A stretch of 64,000 bases of DNA from Anaerolineae bacterium (GCA_027494055.1 JAOSJO010000023.1:565919-629918); one strand, 5' to 3'. Shown: positions 18,538-28,486, counted from the stretch's first letter. A program made the numbers and translations. Notes: a model not told the origin generated them from the letters alone.

Positions 18538-20092
18538 CTAGCCGGTCCCCCAGTCGCCGATGATGTCAATCTCCCGGTCGCTGTGCGTCACCTGGAACAG
18601 CTCTCCGGTGTCAATCACCAGGATGTAAATTTCCCAGTTGCCGGTGCGGTTGGAGGTGAACGCGATGTAACGCCCATCGGGCGAGAAGCGCGGGAGCATG
18701 TCGCGCGCGGTCTCTGCGGGAACGCCGGCCTCTTCGTCGCCCTCGTTTTCCGCCGCCGGCGGGTAGAGCAGGCGCGGCGCAGCGCCGCCGTCCACATCGT
18801 CGATGATGTAGATGTCGCTGTCGTAGGCGTCGTAATCGCCCTTGTCGCGGTTCTCTGCGCTCGTGCCCTCGAAAACAATCCGCCGCGTATCCGGGGACCA
18901 GTCCGGCGCGCGTTCGATCAGGTCGTCACCGTCGAACGTCAGGTTGGCGTCGTCGCTCCCATCGGCGCGCGCGATGTGCAGGTCCGCGCCGCCCTGGGCG
19001 CGCCGGTCGGTCACGTAGATCAGGCGCTGCCCGTCGGGGGGACCAGATCGGCCAGGTGTTGAGAAACTCGTTGTCCGTGATCTGCGTCGCCCTCGGCGTT
19101 TCGGGGTCAAGCATAATCACCCAGATTTGGGGGACGAAGGTGCCGGCCCTGAAGCCAGAGAACGCAAGCTGCATCCCGTTCGGCGACAGTGACGGATGGT
19201 TCTCCGTGCCGAACCGGATCTCCTCATCCCGTACAACCGGGGTGCCCTGGGCGTTCTGGCCTTCGACCTCGATCACCGCGCCATTGGTGAGAAACGTGCG
19301 GTTCTCGCCCAACAGATCAACACTCACCACGCGACTCGTGTCGCCGCTCAAGCCCAATTCGTAGATGATGCGGGTGCCGTCGCGCGAGAAAACGGGATAG
19401 CGCCCGCGCGTCTGCGTATCTGCATCGCCCACCGTGAAGCGGCCACTACCGTCAGTGCCGGCGTAGAGAATGGGCAGGAACGCCTCATTGTAGAAGCGCG
19501 GCCCCGAGCCGAAGACCAGCCGGCCCGGTATTCCAGCGGGCGACGGCACCGGATCGGCGTGTTCGTGATGACGACCGTCGCCGTCGGCGAGGGCGTGAAC
19601 GTCGGGTACAGATTTTCGGTCGCCGTCGGCGTGGGCGCGCCGGCCCCGGCGGCCGGCGTTGTCGTCCGCGGCGGCGACTCGCCGCCACCGCCGCCCCCAC
19701 CGCCGCCGCCCAACAGCACGAGCAGAAGCGCCAGGAGGATGACGCCGCCCACAGCGCCGCCGATCATCAGCGTGCGGCGGTCGATCTGGCGCACGCCATC
19801 AGGGACGTCGCCCCCTTCGTCGCGTCGGCGGCCTCGCTCTCCAGCTTTCGAGCAGACGGCGCGCGCGCTCGTTGTTCGGGTTCAGGTGCACCACGTTGCC
19901 CAGGCACACGCGGCGCTCCTCATCGGACTCCACAACGGAGGCGAGCCAGAACCAGGCCTTCTCGCTGTACTTGTCCATGGCGACCACGCGCTCGAAGTAC
20001 GTCCGCGCCGTCGCCTTGTCGCCCGCCTTGGCCGCCGCGATGCCCTTCTGCATCTGTTCGCTGATTTGTGGTTCTTTTTCGCTCACGCTCAC
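18538..20092 (-). CDS. TPR-module / membrane anchor / PD40 propeller protein (frameshifted, family member 3)
   Basis: GTG 20092, 9 bases after GAGG. Layout after joining frames: TPR-like unit at residues 1-85 (KGIAAAKAGDKATARTYFERV), one membrane helix (TLMIGGAVGGVILLALLLVL), a Gly run and Thr/Pro linker, then a TolB/PD40-type propeller with blades such as HPSLSPNGMQLAFSG, RAPDWSPDTRRIVFEG and LPRFSPDGRYIAFTSNRTG. Breaks lie near 19850 (A run), at the five-C run 19811-19815, near 19553, and at the six-G run 19035-19040; each is fixed by one base. The start is 10 bases from the stop of the larger paralogue, so the two are probably co-transcribed. The propeller would be outside the membrane; its ligand is unknown. 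Confidence 0.75.
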
Positions 20093-20102
20093 ATCCTCAG
20101 TT

Positions 20103-21882
20103 CTAGGGGAGCCAACTGGGGTGCAGTGCGCTGCCCGACACCGACGTCACCTGGTGGATGTCTGTGCCATCCGCCGCCATCACGTAGATCTGAAAACCGG
20201 TGCCCTCCCCGGTCAGAAGCAAACGCGATCCACTGACCGTCCCGCGACCAGCTCGGATCGAGATCCGACGCGCCGTTGTCGCCGTACTGGTCGAGGGTGA
20301 GCAGGCGCGGGTCGGCGCCGTCGTCGCGCATCACGTAGATGTCGTTATCGTCAATCGAAACCCGGTTGGAGACAAACGCAATGTACCGGCTGTCTGGCGA
20401 CCACGCCGGCGACATGCTGGAATTCTGCGAGCGCGTGATCTGGAAGACATACACCTCACATCCCCCTGGAGCGTGTCGCAGTCCGCGGGGAGGGTGAATA
20501 TCTGCAGGTAGCCGCGCCCCCGTGCGGTCCGACGCAAACGCAATCGTCTTCCCGTCCGGCGACCACGCCGGCTCGCGGTCCGTCGATGGGTTGTCGGTCA
20601 ACTTGACGACCGCGCCGGATTCCAGGCTGACGACATACAGCTCGTCGTTGCCGCTGGCGTCGGCGCTGAACACGATGCGCGCGCCATCCGGCGACCACGA
20701 GGGCGACTCAAGCTGCTCTGCGCCCAACTCGGTAAGCTGGCGCGGCTCGCCGCCGTTGGCGTCCATCACGAAAAGCTCCGGATTCCCTGTCCGCTCCGAG
20801 ACGAACGCGATCAAGTCTCCCATAGGCGAGAGCGCGGGGTAGAGGTCGCGCGTGTCGCCTGCCGTCAGTTGCATCAGGGTGTCGGAGTCGCCGTCGGCCC
20901 AGACCGTGTAAATGCTCTCCTGGCGCTCCTGACCCGCCAGCGCCGAGTACGCCAACACGTAGTTGCGCAGCGGCACGCGCGTCGGGCGCGGAGTCGCGGT
21001 TGGGCGCGGCGTCACGGTCGGTAAGGGCGTCCAGGTGGGTACGGTCGTCACCTCGCCGGGCGCGACGATCACGATCTGCGTCGGCGGCGCTGTCGGGGGC
21101 ACCGGCGTGCCGCCTAGTAGAATGTCGATGCTGCCCAGGCCGAGTCGCTGGCGCAGCAGCAGCGCCGCGACCGTCACAATCGCGATGATGGCAATGCCGC
21201 CCACCAGCAGCACCAGAATCCGCCGCCCGCGACGCCGCCGGCGGGGCGGCGCTTCGGTGGGCAGGGGTTCGGCGTGCGGCAGCGGCCCCGTGCCGGTGCG
21301 CGCCGCCGGGCGCGACCTGGGTGCGCCAGCCGCCGGCGCGGGCGCGTCCAGCCAGTCGCTCGCGCCCCAGTCAGCCGCCCTTTCCGTCACGCTGCCCAGG
21401 CGTGCGTCCAGGTCAATTTCGTCCTCAGCCGGCGGGGTGTCCCCTGCCGGCTGCGCGAGGGCGGCCATCGGATCCGGCTCGTCCGCGGGCTTCGGCGTGA
21501 GGCCAAGCCGCGCATCGAGGTCGATTTCGTCTTCCGTGGGTTCTTCCAGGCCGGCGGGGCGGGGCGGCGCGGGCGTCTGCGCCTTTGGCCGGGCGGGTCT
21601 GGATGGCGCGCTCTGGGGACGGGTGCCGCCGAGCTTCTCCAGCGCGGCGCGCGCGCGCGCGTTATCCGGGTTGATCGCCAGCGCGTTTTCCAGGCAGATG
21701 CGGCGCTTCTGGGGTGTCTCCACCACGGACGCCATCCACATCCACGCGAGTTCGTTGCGGTCGTCGATTTCGAGCACCTGCTCGAAGATACGACGCGCTA
21801 CTCGCTTCTTGCCGTCGCGCGCCGCCTGGATGCCGGTACGTAATAGTGCCTGGAGATCATCCTCAGACAACGGAATCTCCAA
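20103..21882 (-). CDS. TPR-module / membrane anchor / PD40 propeller protein (family member 2, compensated frameshifts)
   Basis: About 590 residues. TPR-like unit at 8-80 (TGIQAARDGKKRVARRIFEQ, CLENALAINPDNARARAALEKL). A cytoplasmic linker follows, with the acidic motif EDEIDLDARLG repeated twice (about residues 116 and 152). One membrane helix (about 213-236) and a Thr/Pro linker lead to a PD40 propeller (LYPALSPMGDLIAFVSERTG, SPSWSPDGARIVFSADASG, EPAWSPDGKTIAFASDRTG). Two breaks in five-base G/C runs near 20517 and 20461 cancel each other. A third near 20210 hides the true end; corrected, the protein ends HPSWLP at 20103. A good promoter lies at 21914-21942. Confidence 0.8.
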
Positions 21883-21894
21883 TGTAGATTAAGC

Positions 21895-21942
21895 GGAGGT
21901 GAAAACCTCCCATATCTTATACTGATGGACACTATAGGGCAA
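21895..21942 (-). promoter_or_regulatory. Promoter and leader hairpin of the large TPR/PD40 gene
   Basis: Minus-strand promoter with TTGCCC (21937-21942), a 17-base spacer and TAAGAT (21914-21919). Immediately downstream in the leader is a 6-bp stem GGAGGT-TTTC-ACCTCC (21895-21910). Because GGAGG also resembles a ribosome site, the hairpin might influence translation, though it lies about 13 bases from the ATG and this is speculative. Confidence 0.65.
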
Positions 21943-22022
21943 TGTGCGTGAGGTCACAAGACGCCAGAATCAGACAAGACAACGGCCACGATCAGGATAG
22001 CGCCCATTACCATTCAGTTGAA

Positions 22023-22397
22023 CTACATCGAGGTCAATACGACGGCCACGACCACCACCACGATCAGAAGCAGCACCGCGAGGCCGGCAGCCAGCAACCC
22101 GTAGCGGACAAGCTGGCGGTCGCGCTTGCTGCTGGCTTCCTCCAGGCTGGCGAGGTGCTTGCGGGCCGTCGGGTTCTTCGGGTTGATCTTGAGCACCGCG
22201 CGCAGGTAGCGCATCCGCTCTTCCGGCGTCTCCGCGACGGAGGCCATCCAGAGCAGGGCGCGCTCGTTTCGCTTGTCCTCATCCAAAACCTGCTGGAAGA
22301 TCACCCGCGCGGTGGCCTTGTTGCCGGCCTTCGCCGCCTGGATGCCGATATTCAGGAGTTGTTTGGGGTCTGCCGCCTGCGGTTCCTCGTCTACCAT
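22023..22397 (-). CDS. TPR-like module protein with C-terminal membrane anchor (family member 1)
   Basis: About 124 residues from ATG 22397 (MVDEEPQ); in-frame starts at 22409 and 22433 are possible, and none has a clear ribosome site. The TPR-like unit (LLNIGIQAAKAGNKATARVI, RYLRAVLKINPKNPTARKHL) fills the first 80 residues and a strong membrane helix (GLLAAGLAVLLLIVVVVVAV) closes the protein. It is the shortest of four consecutive related genes. In all four the unit shows the pattern GIxAAxxGxKxxAR then W-M-A-S-V (or a variant), so they share ancestry. Function unknown. Confidence 0.72.
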   Translation of the reverse strand: MVDEEPQAADPKQLLNIGIQAAKAGNKATARVIFQQVLDEDKRNERALLWMASVAETPEERMRYLRAVLKINPKNPTARKHLASLEEASSKRDRQLVRYGLLAAGLAVLLLIVVVVVAVVLTSM

Positions 22398-22740
22398 AGG
22401 GCACGCCATCCTGATCTTTGCCAGCGCCAACAACTTACCTGGACCTTCTTCATGGTTGGTATGGCATATTCATACAGTCCAGAGGCAATTGGAACTATAT
22501 GCCGAAGCCCGAAAAAGGGCAACTGAGCGCAGCGAGGGTGCGCTTCAGGATCGGGGCAACGCCCATTCGACTGGCTCGTAGAGGCACCGCGTGCTGTGCC
22601 CCTATCCACCGCAATATCTGGCGGTGGGGGCGAACCACCGGTTCGCACCTACCACCACGCATTTTCATCCCCTTGAGGCGCCACCGCCAGTGGCATGGGA
22701 ATCTCCCGTGACGGCGCGGCCCTGTGAAGGCTGCGCGCCG
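22398..22740. other. Intergenic region with REP-like inverted repeats
   Basis: No convincing gene in these 343 bases. Between about 22575 and 22665 there are short inverted repeats: GGCAC...GTGCC around an ACCGCGTGCTGT core, and GCGAACC-ACC-GGTTCGC. This style is typical of dispersed palindromic repeats in related genomes. The left part should hold the promoter of the first TPR gene, but I see no strong -35/-10 pair there. Confidence 0.4.
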
Positions 22741-23904
22741 CTATGGCACACTCTCGCGCACCGCCTGGTACACTGCCGCGAGCGGCACGCCCGCTGCCAG
22801 CGCCGCCGCGCGGCAGTCGTCGTACTCCGGGAACGCGCGCACCAGCGCGCCCCCGAATCGCGCCAGCTTCACGCGCACCGTCCCGTAGGGCGTCTCGACC
22901 TGCGCCACCTCGCGCGGGAGGCACCAGCGCGCGACCATCCCCTCGCGCACGCCCAGCGTCACCCCCTCGCGGAACAGGACCGCGCGCAGCGCCGCCGCGC
23001 TACCAGGTTCGGCGAGCACACTCAGCAACACGGCGGGGCGGCCCTTCTTCATCACCAGCGGCGTCAGCGTCACGTCGAGCGCGCCCGCCTCGAAGAGCCG
23101 GTCCATCAGGTAGTCATACACCTGCGGGTTGGCGTCGTCGATGTTGGTCTCCAGCATGGTGAGCTGCCGCACCTCCACGTCGTCGCCAGCCCCGTCGTCG
23201 CCGAGCCAAACGCGGAGCACGTTCGGCGTTGGCGCGTCGCGCTGGCCGGCTCCGTAGCCGACCGCCTCCAGCGTCAGCGGCGGGCAGGCTCCAAAACCCG
23301 TCGCCAGGGTGCTGAGGATCGCCGCGCCGGTCGGCGTGACCAGCTCCTGATCCACGTCGCGCTGCCGGACCGGCGCGCCGCGCAGCAGCGCGAGCGTGGC
23401 CGGCGCGGGCACGGGGATCGGCCCGTGCATCGAGCGCGTCATGCCCTGCCCCAGTGGGAAGGGACTCGCCATCACCCGCGCCACGCCGAGTTCGTGGAGG
23501 CCCAGCGCCGCGCCCGCAATATCGACCATCGCGTCCACGCCGCCGACCTCGTGGAGGTGTACGTGCTCGACCGGCTGGTTGTGGATCGTCGCCTCCGCCT
23601 CGCCGAGCCGCTGGAAGATGCGCTGCGCCGCCTCCCGCGCTGGTTCGGGCAGGTCCGCGTCGCGGACGCGCGCCAGGATGTCGGTCAGGTGACGGTGCGG
23701 CTGCTGCTCCGCCGTCTCGACAGTGACCTGCACCGCGCTGATCGCGCCCTTCATCGCCCGCGCGCTGGCGATGCGCACGCCCTCAAGGCCCAGGCGCGCC
23801 GGGACGCTCTGCAAGACCGCCTCCGGCAGCCCCACGTCAAGCAACGCGCCGAGGATCATGTCCCCGCTTGCGCCGCCGATCAGGTCGAAATAGATCGTCT
23901 TCAT
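22741..23904 (-). CDS. larC: LarC, nickel insertion enzyme for the nickel-pincer nucleotide cofactor
   Basis: Last step of nickel-pincer nucleotide synthesis, where LarC inserts Ni into the P2TMN organic cofactor. The family start DLIGGASGDMILGALLDVGL and the metal-binding-like segment VEHVHLHEVGGVDAMVDI are both present, and MLETNIDDANPQVYDYLM marks the C-terminal part. Length of 387 residues equals the fused LarC1+LarC2 protein. In Lactiplantibacillus plantarum the two parts are joined by programmed frameshifting; here they are in one continuous frame. The start overlaps the larB stop as ATGA (23901-23904), indicating coupled translation. Confidence 0.93.
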   Translation of the reverse strand: MKTIYFDLIGGASGDMILGALLDVGLPEAVLQSVPARLGLEGVRIASARAMKGAISAVQVTVETAEQQPHRHLTDILARVRDADLPEPAREAAQRIFQRLGEAEATIHNQPVEHVHLHEVGGVDAMVDIAGAALGLHELGVARVMASPFPLGQGMTRSMHGPIPVPAPATLALLRGAPVRQRDVDQELVTPTGAAILSTLATGFGACPPLTLEAVGYGAGQRDAPTPNVLRVWLGDDGAGDDVEVRQLTMLETNIDDANPQVYDYLMDRLFEAGALDVTLTPLVMKKGRPAVLLSVLAEPGSAAALRAVLFREGVTLGVREGMVARWCLPREVAQVETPYGTVRVKLARFGGALVRAFPEYDDCRAAALAAGVPLAAVYQAVRESVP

Positions 23905-24650
23905 GGGTTCTCCTGACGCAAGATACGCCGCGCTACTACCGCCGCGCCGAAGCCATTGTCGATGTTGACCACCGCCACGCCCGGCGCGCAACTGTTGAGC
24001 ATCGCCAGCAGCGCCGACAGCCCGCCGAAGTTTGCGCCATAACCCCGGCTGGTCGGCACCGCAACGACCGGGCACGCCACCAGCCCCCCGATGACGCTCG
24101 GCAGCGCGCCCTCCATGCCGGCCACCGCGATAACCACGCCGGCGCGCTGCAACGTCTCCACGTGCGCCAGCAGCCGGTGCACGCCCGCGACGCCCACGTC
24201 ATAGAGGCGGTGCACGTCCAGCCCAAAGAGCGCGCCCGTCAGCGCCGCTTCCTCGGCCACCGGCATGTCGGCGGTGCCCCCGGAGGCAATCACCAGCGGC
24301 GCGCCGCGCGGCGTGGGCATCTCGCCTACCCAGATCACGCGCGCGGTGGCGTCGTAGCGCGCGTCCGGCAGCGCGGCGCAGACGGCGGCGTAGACCTCCG
24401 GCTCTGCGCGGGTCGCCATCGCCAGCCCGCGCGCGGCAAGCCGCGCCATGATCTCGGCGACCTGCTCCGGCGTCTTCCCCGGCGCGTACACGACCTCCGG
24501 CGTGCCCACGCGCATCGCGCGGTGGTGGTCCAGCCGTGCGTAGCCCAGGTCCTCGGTTTCGAGCGCGCGGAGCTGCGTCACCGCCGCGTCAATCCCGGTC
24601 TCGCCGGCGGCGACGGCGCGCAACAGGGCGCGGAGCTGTTCGCTATCCAT
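23901..24650 (-). CDS. larB: LarB, NaAD carboxylase/hydrolase of nickel-pincer cofactor synthesis
   Basis: First enzyme of nickel-pincer cofactor synthesis: it carboxylates the pyridinium ring of nicotinic acid adenine dinucleotide and releases AMP. The 249-residue length is normal. The C-terminal half resembles the PurE-type carboxylase fold: GGTADMPVAEEAALT, DVGVAGVHRLL, VAGMEGALPSVIGGLVACPV and VPTSRGYGANFGG. It lies 128 bases downstream of larE and overlaps larC by four bases. The larE-larB gap contains a 7-bp hairpin (CCGCCGA / TCGGCGG) near 24690. Confidence 0.93.
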   Translation of the reverse strand: MDSEQLRALLRAVAAGETGIDAAVTQLRALETEDLGYARLDHHRAMRVGTPEVVYAPGKTPEQVAEIMARLAARGLAMATRAEPEVYAAVCAALPDARYDATARVIWVGEMPTPRGAPLVIASGGTADMPVAEEAALTGALFGLDVHRLYDVGVAGVHRLLAHVETLQRAGVVIAVAGMEGALPSVIGGLVACPVVAVPTSRGYGANFGGLSALLAMLNSCAPGVAVVNIDNGFGAAVVARRILRQENP

Positions 24651-24778
24651 TTATCAGTCTCAGTCCCTTCCGCCTCACAGAACCGCCGACTCACGTCGGC
24701 GGCAAAAGAACCCTATCCACATGCGATGGCGCGCAGCGCGCATCCGGCCTTTACACTCCGGCCCCGCTGCGCCCGCGC

Positions 24779-25629
24779 CTATCCGCCCCGCTTCAGCACG
24801 GCGTTGAGGCTGCCCGTGCGGTAGCCTTCAAGATCGAGCGCGACGAAAGTATACCCTGCGCCCTGCACCGCTTCAATCACCCGGTCGCGCTGCGCCAGCG
24901 CCGCCGCAAGCTGCTCCGGCGGCACCTCGATGCGCGCCACGTCGCCGTGATGCCGCACGCGCACCGCCTCGAAGCCGAGGGCGTGCAGGCCGGCCTCGGC
25001 GCGGTCGATCTGCCGCAGGATGTCGGGCGTCACCTCAGACCCATACGGCACGCGCGACGCCAGGCAGGCCGCCGCCGGCCGGTTCCACACACTCAACCCG
25101 AGGTGGCGCGCCAGCGCGCGCACGTCTTGCTTGGTGAACTCAGCCTCGGCAAGCGGGCTGCGCACCAGGTGCTCGCGCGCGGCGCGGCGGCCTGGGCGGT
25201 GGTCGCCCCGGTCGTCGTGATTCGTGCCGTCCACGATGGCGCGAAAGCCCGCGCGCGCGCGTAAGCCGTCAGCGTCGTGTAGAGCGTGTCCTTGCAGTAG
25301 TAGCAGCGCAGCGGGCTGTTGGCGCGGTATTCGGGCCGCTCGACCTCGGTGGTTTCGATGAACTGGTGGCGCGCGCCGATCTCCCGCGCGAGCGCAGCCG
25401 TCTGCGCGCGGGCGGCCTCCGGCAGGCTCGGCGAGACGGCGGTGACGCCGAGCGCCGCGTCGCCAAGCACGTCAGCGGCGACCTTGAGCAAGAGCGCGCT
25501 GTCCACGCCGCCGCTGAACGCCACCAGCACGCGCTCCATCTCGGCCAGCGTGCGCCTGAGCGTTTCGTGCTTCGCGCGCAGCGCATCATCAACCGCTACG
25601 GCGTCGAAAAGGGTAACGCTTTCCGTCAT
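24779..25629 (-). CDS. larE: LarE, sacrificial sulfur transferase (one frameshift)
   Basis: PP-loop enzyme that converts the two carboxylates of the pincer precursor to thiocarboxylates, in the L. plantarum enzyme by giving up its own cysteine sulfur. The ATP-binding loop is AFSGGVDSALLL, and the conserved cysteine lies in NRPAAACLASRVPYG. A second CxxC pair occurs in LRCYYCKDT. Start ATG 25629 follows GGAG by 8 bases. The frame changes inside the GC dinucleotide repeat at about 25251-25262 (after TAYARARA); the other frame restores GFRAIVDGTNHDD. It leads a larE-larB-larC operon and is divergent from the feo operon. Confidence 0.9.
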
Positions 25630-25767
25630 GATGATTGCTCCAGCATCCCATTTTTCCAGTAACAATGATAACAAACCTTCAGCGCTGCCGCTCACAAGCC
25701 GCCACCCCGGCCCCACAGAGCAGAATACCAGTGGCGCAGCAGAAGGGATCAGATCAGCGCCAACCCC

Positions 25768-25817
25768 TTGCATTGATTTTAGCAGTGTGGTATAATGAGT
25801 TTTAGGTAAGACTAAAT
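25768..25817 (+). promoter_or_regulatory. feo operon promoter with DtxR/IdeR-like operator
   Basis: Near-consensus promoter: TTGCAT (25768-25773), 17 bases, TATAAT (25791-25796). Directly after it is TTTAG-GTAAGA-CTAAA (about 25801-25816), an inverted repeat resembling the DtxR/IdeR/MntR-box core TTAGGTTAGCCTAACCTAA. A further AGGTAA/TTACCT pair spans the leader (TTTACCT near 25850). Binding here would block initiation when metal is plentiful. The regulator gene at 28517 ends the gene set. Confidence 0.7.
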
Positions 25818-25860
25818 TCAAAACAAAAACCACACTAGATTTACCTGGAATTGGCTGCCT

Positions 25861-26115
25861 ATGGAAACACGAACGCTCGACACCCTCTCACGCCACCAGA
25901 CCGCCGTCGTGACCGCGCTGCACAGCGATGGCGCGGAGCGCCGGCGCATGATGGACCTGGGCATTGTGCCCGGCACCGCAATCCGGGTCGAGATGGTTAG
26001 CCCGCTGGGTGACCCGGTCGCCTACCTCGTGCGCGGCAGCGTGGTCGCCCTGCGGCGCGAACAGGCCGCAAAGATCGAAATCACACTACAGCCTGCGGAG
26101 GAAACACAGCCATGA
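25861..26115 (+). CDS. feoA: FeoA, SH3-like ferrous iron transport accessory protein
   Basis: An 84-residue SH3-fold protein of the cytoplasm that assists FeoB. Family marks are [33 protein letters not shown] broken over residues 26-60, with the usual MxDLGI.PG pattern and the closing [13 protein letters not shown]. The stop overlaps the start of feoB-N by four bases (26112-26115), so it is translated together with it. The DtxR-like operator upstream suggests iron repression. Confidence 0.93.
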   Translation: METRTLDTLSRHQTAVVTALHSDGAERRRMMDLGIVPGTAIRVEMVSPLGDPVAYLVRGSVVALRREQAAKIEITLQPAEETQP

Positions 26116-26936
26116 CTGTGCACACAACGACATCACACGCCTGCGAGACCTGCCCGCTGGGCACGAACGCGCAGCTTATCCGGCTCGGCATCAACGTCGA
26201 AGGCTGGAACTACGTCGTGGCGCTGGCGGGGAACCCCAACACCGGCAAGAGCACCGTCTTCAACGCCCTGACCGGGCTGCGCCAGCACACGGGCAACTGG
26301 CCGGGCAAGACCGTCACCCGCGCGGAGGGCGGCTTTCTCTACCAGGACGAGCGGTTCAAGCTCGTGGACCTGCCCGGCACCTACTCGCTGCTCTCTTCCA
26401 GCCTCGATGAAGAGGTCGCCCGCGACTTCATCCTTTTCGGGCAGCCCGACGTGACCGTCATCGTGGTTGACGCCACGCGCCTGGAGCGCAACCTGAACCT
26501 CGTGCTGCAAATCCTGGAGATTACCGACCGCGTCGTCGTCTGCCTTAACCTGGTTGACGAGGCCGAGCGGCACGGCATGACGGTGGACGACCGCGCGCTC
26601 GCGCGCGACCTGGGCGTGCCCGTGATCCCCACCGTCGCCCGGCGCGGCGAGGGCATCCCCGAACTGCTGGCGGCGATCCACGAGGTGGCGAGCGGCGCGT
26701 ACAAGGCCCGGCCCCACCGCATCAACAACCACAATCCGGCGCTCGCGCAGGCTATCGACACGCTGGCCGCGCAGATCGAGGCCCGGTTCGAGGGCCTGCC
26801 CAACGCGCGCTGGGTGGCGATGCGCCTGCTCGACGGCGACGAGCGCATCCTTGAGGCCGTGCGCAGCGGCGAACTCGGCATTCTCGCGCGCGGGGCGCAG
26901 CCTGTCGGCAGCGCGCTCCAGCAGGAGGCGGCATGA
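26112..26936 (+). CDS. FeoB N-terminal G domain encoded as a separate protein
   Basis: Cytoplasmic GTPase part of the Fe(II) transporter, 274 residues. G1 GNPNTGKS (40-47), the switch I threonine in GKTV, G3 DLPG (86-89) and G4 NLVD (146-149) are intact. A helical GDI-like region follows. An N-terminal CETCPLG CxxC motif precedes the G domain. Normally FeoB is one chain of about 700-800 residues; here the chain stops (TGA 26934-26936) where the membrane part would begin. That part is a separate frame with its own AGGAGG site and an ATGA overlap. Both halves are complete, so this looks like a true gene split. Confidence 0.9.
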   Translation: MTVHTTTSHACETCPLGTNAQLIRLGINVEGWNYVVALAGNPNTGKSTVFNALTGLRQHTGNWPGKTVTRAEGGFLYQDERFKLVDLPGTYSLLSSSLDEEVARDFILFGQPDVTVIVVDATRLERNLNLVLQILEITDRVVVCLNLVDEAERHGMTVDDRALARDLGVPVIPTVARRGEGIPELLAAIHEVASGAYKARPHRINNHNPALAQAIDTLAAQIEARFEGLPNARWVAMRLLDGDERILEAVRSGELGILARGAQPVGSALQQEAA

Positions 26937-28372
26937 TGGCTGAGCCGGCTGCCGCCACACCCGACGACCTTATCAAGCAGGCCGAGGCGCTGCGCAGCGC
27001 GGTCGGCGCGGATTTCCACGACGACCTGATGCTGTCGATCTACACCGACGCTGCCCGCATCGCCGACCACGCCGTGACGCGTGAGGGCGCGGCGCGCGGG
27101 CGCTTCTACCTGGACCGGACGATTGACCGCCTGGTGACCAGCCGCGTCTGGGGCTTCCCGATGATGCTGTTCATGCTGCTGGCCGTGTTCTGGATCACCA
27201 TCACCGGCGCGAACGTGCCGTCGCAGATGCTCGGCGACTTCCTCATGGGCGCCGTCTATGACGCGCTGCACAGCGTCGCGCAGGCGCTGAGCTTCCCCTG
27301 GTGGCTTGCGGGCTTCCTCATCGACGGCGTGTACCTGGCGACCGCCTGGGTCGTCAGCGTGATGCTGCCGCCGATGGCGATCTTCTTCCCGCTCTTCACC
27401 CTGCTGGAGGACCTCGGCTACCTGCCGCGCGTGGCGTTCAACCTGGACCGGCTGTTCCACAAGGCCGGCGCGCACGGCAAGCAGTCGCTCACGATGATGA
27501 TGGGCTACGGCTGCAACGCCGCCGGCGTGGTCGCCACGCGCATCATCGACAGCCCCCGCGAGCGGCTGATCGCCATCATCACCAACAACTTCTCGATCTG
27601 CAACGGGCGCTGGCCCACCCTGATCCTGATGGGCACCATCTTCATCGCGGCGACCGCCCCGCCGGCGCTGGCGAGTTTCATCGCCGCCACGAGCGTGGTG
27701 GCGGTGGCGGTGCTCGGCATCTTCCTCACCCTGGCCGTCTCGTGGTTCCTCTCGCGGACCTGGCTCAAGGGCGAGGCGTCCACCTTCAGCCTGGAACTGC
27801 CGCCCTACCGCCCGCCGCAGATTCTCAAGACGCTCTACACCTCCATCATCGACCGCACGTTGATCGTGCTGTGGCGCGCGGTCACGATGGCGGCCCCGGC
27901 GGGGGCCGTGATCTGGCTGCTGGGGAACGTCACCCTCGACGGCGTGAGCATCGGCGAACATCTGGTCAACCTGCTCAACCCGGTCGGGCTGCTCTTCGGC
28001 CTGAACGGCGTCATCCTGGTGGCCTATATCGTCGCCATCCCCGCCAACGAGATCGTCATCCCCACCATCCTGATGCTGACGATGATGGTCGGCGGCTCCA
28101 GCATGGTGCAGCCGGGCGTGATGCTCGAACTGGAGTCGAACACGGAAGTCTACAACGTGCTCGTGGGCATGGGCGGCTGGACGCTGCTGACGGCGGTCAA
28201 CCTGATGCTCTTCAGCCTGATCCACAACCCGTGCAGCACCACCATTCTCACCATCTGGAACGAGACGAAGAACCTCAGGTGGACGGCGATGGCGGTGTTC
28301 CTGCCGCTGGCGCTGGGCTTCGGCGTGACGTTCCTCACCGCGAACGTCGCGCGGCTGCTGGGTCTTGTCTGA
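26933..28372 (+). CDS. FeoB membrane (Gate/nucleoside-recognition) domain encoded as a separate protein
   Basis: A 479-residue integral membrane protein forming the permease part of FeoB. About ten hydrophobic helices include the two Gate repeats: [20 protein letters not shown] with the conserved GYGCNAAGV, and LMMVGG with IHNPCSTT. The GCNAxGV and NPC cysteines are those proposed to line the iron path. The chain starts [12 protein letters not shown] at 26933, sharing ATGA with the GTPase gene, preceded by AGGAGG. It is followed by a strong terminator at 28400. Confidence 0.9.
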   Translation: MMAEPAAATPDDLIKQAEALRSAVGADFHDDLMLSIYTDAARIADHAVTREGAARGRFYLDRTIDRLVTSRVWGFPMMLFMLLAVFWITITGANVPSQMLGDFLMGAVYDALHSVAQALSFPWWLAGFLIDGVYLATAWVVSVMLPPMAIFFPLFTLLEDLGYLPRVAFNLDRLFHKAGAHGKQSLTMMMGYGCNAAGVVATRIIDSPRERLIAIITNNFSICNGRWPTLILMGTIFIAATAPPALASFIAATSVVAVAVLGIFLTLAVSWFLSRTWLKGEASTFSLELPPYRPPQILKTLYTSIIDRTLIVLWRAVTMAAPAGAVIWLLGNVTLDGVSIGEHLVNLLNPVGLLFGLNGVILVAYIVAIPANEIVIPTILMLTMMVGGSSMVQPGVMLELESNTEVYNVLVGMGGWTLLTAVNLMLFSLIHNPCSTTILTIWNETKNLRWTAMAVFLPLALGFGVTFLTANVARLLGLV

Positions 28373-28399
28373 CGCCGGCCTTGCTCTGTGATCGCGCGC

Positions 28400-28434
28400 A
28401 ACGGCCAGGGCGTCACAACCCTGGCCGTTGTTTC
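28400..28434 (+). terminator. Rho-independent terminator after the feo genes
   Basis: A perfect 11-bp stem (AACGGCCAGGG / CCCTGGCCGTT) with loop CGTCACAA at 28400-28429, followed by GTTTC. It separates feoA-feoB from the regulator gene, which then has its own promoter. Confidence 0.8.
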
Positions 28435-28457
28435 ACAGGAGCCAGCGCAACAGGAGT

Positions 28458-28486
28458 TTGACCTGTGCGTGAGTTTGCAATAGAGT
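28458..28486 (+). promoter_or_regulatory. Promoter of the DtxR/MntR-type regulator gene
   Basis: TTGACC (28458-28463), a 17-base spacer, TAGAGT (28481-28486), about 30 bases before the ATG at 28517. No clear DtxR box is seen here, so the regulator may be expressed independently of iron. Confidence 0.6.

Noticed and set aside
26900..26960. FeoB split considered as another sequencing frameshift
   Set aside because: The junction has a ribosome site, an in-place ATGA overlap and no homopolymer, and both halves are complete, so a true split is more likely.
26381..28225. A 614-residue minus-strand open frame opposite feoB
   Set aside because: Gln/His/Arg-rich antisense frame; both FeoB parts are clear on the plus strand.
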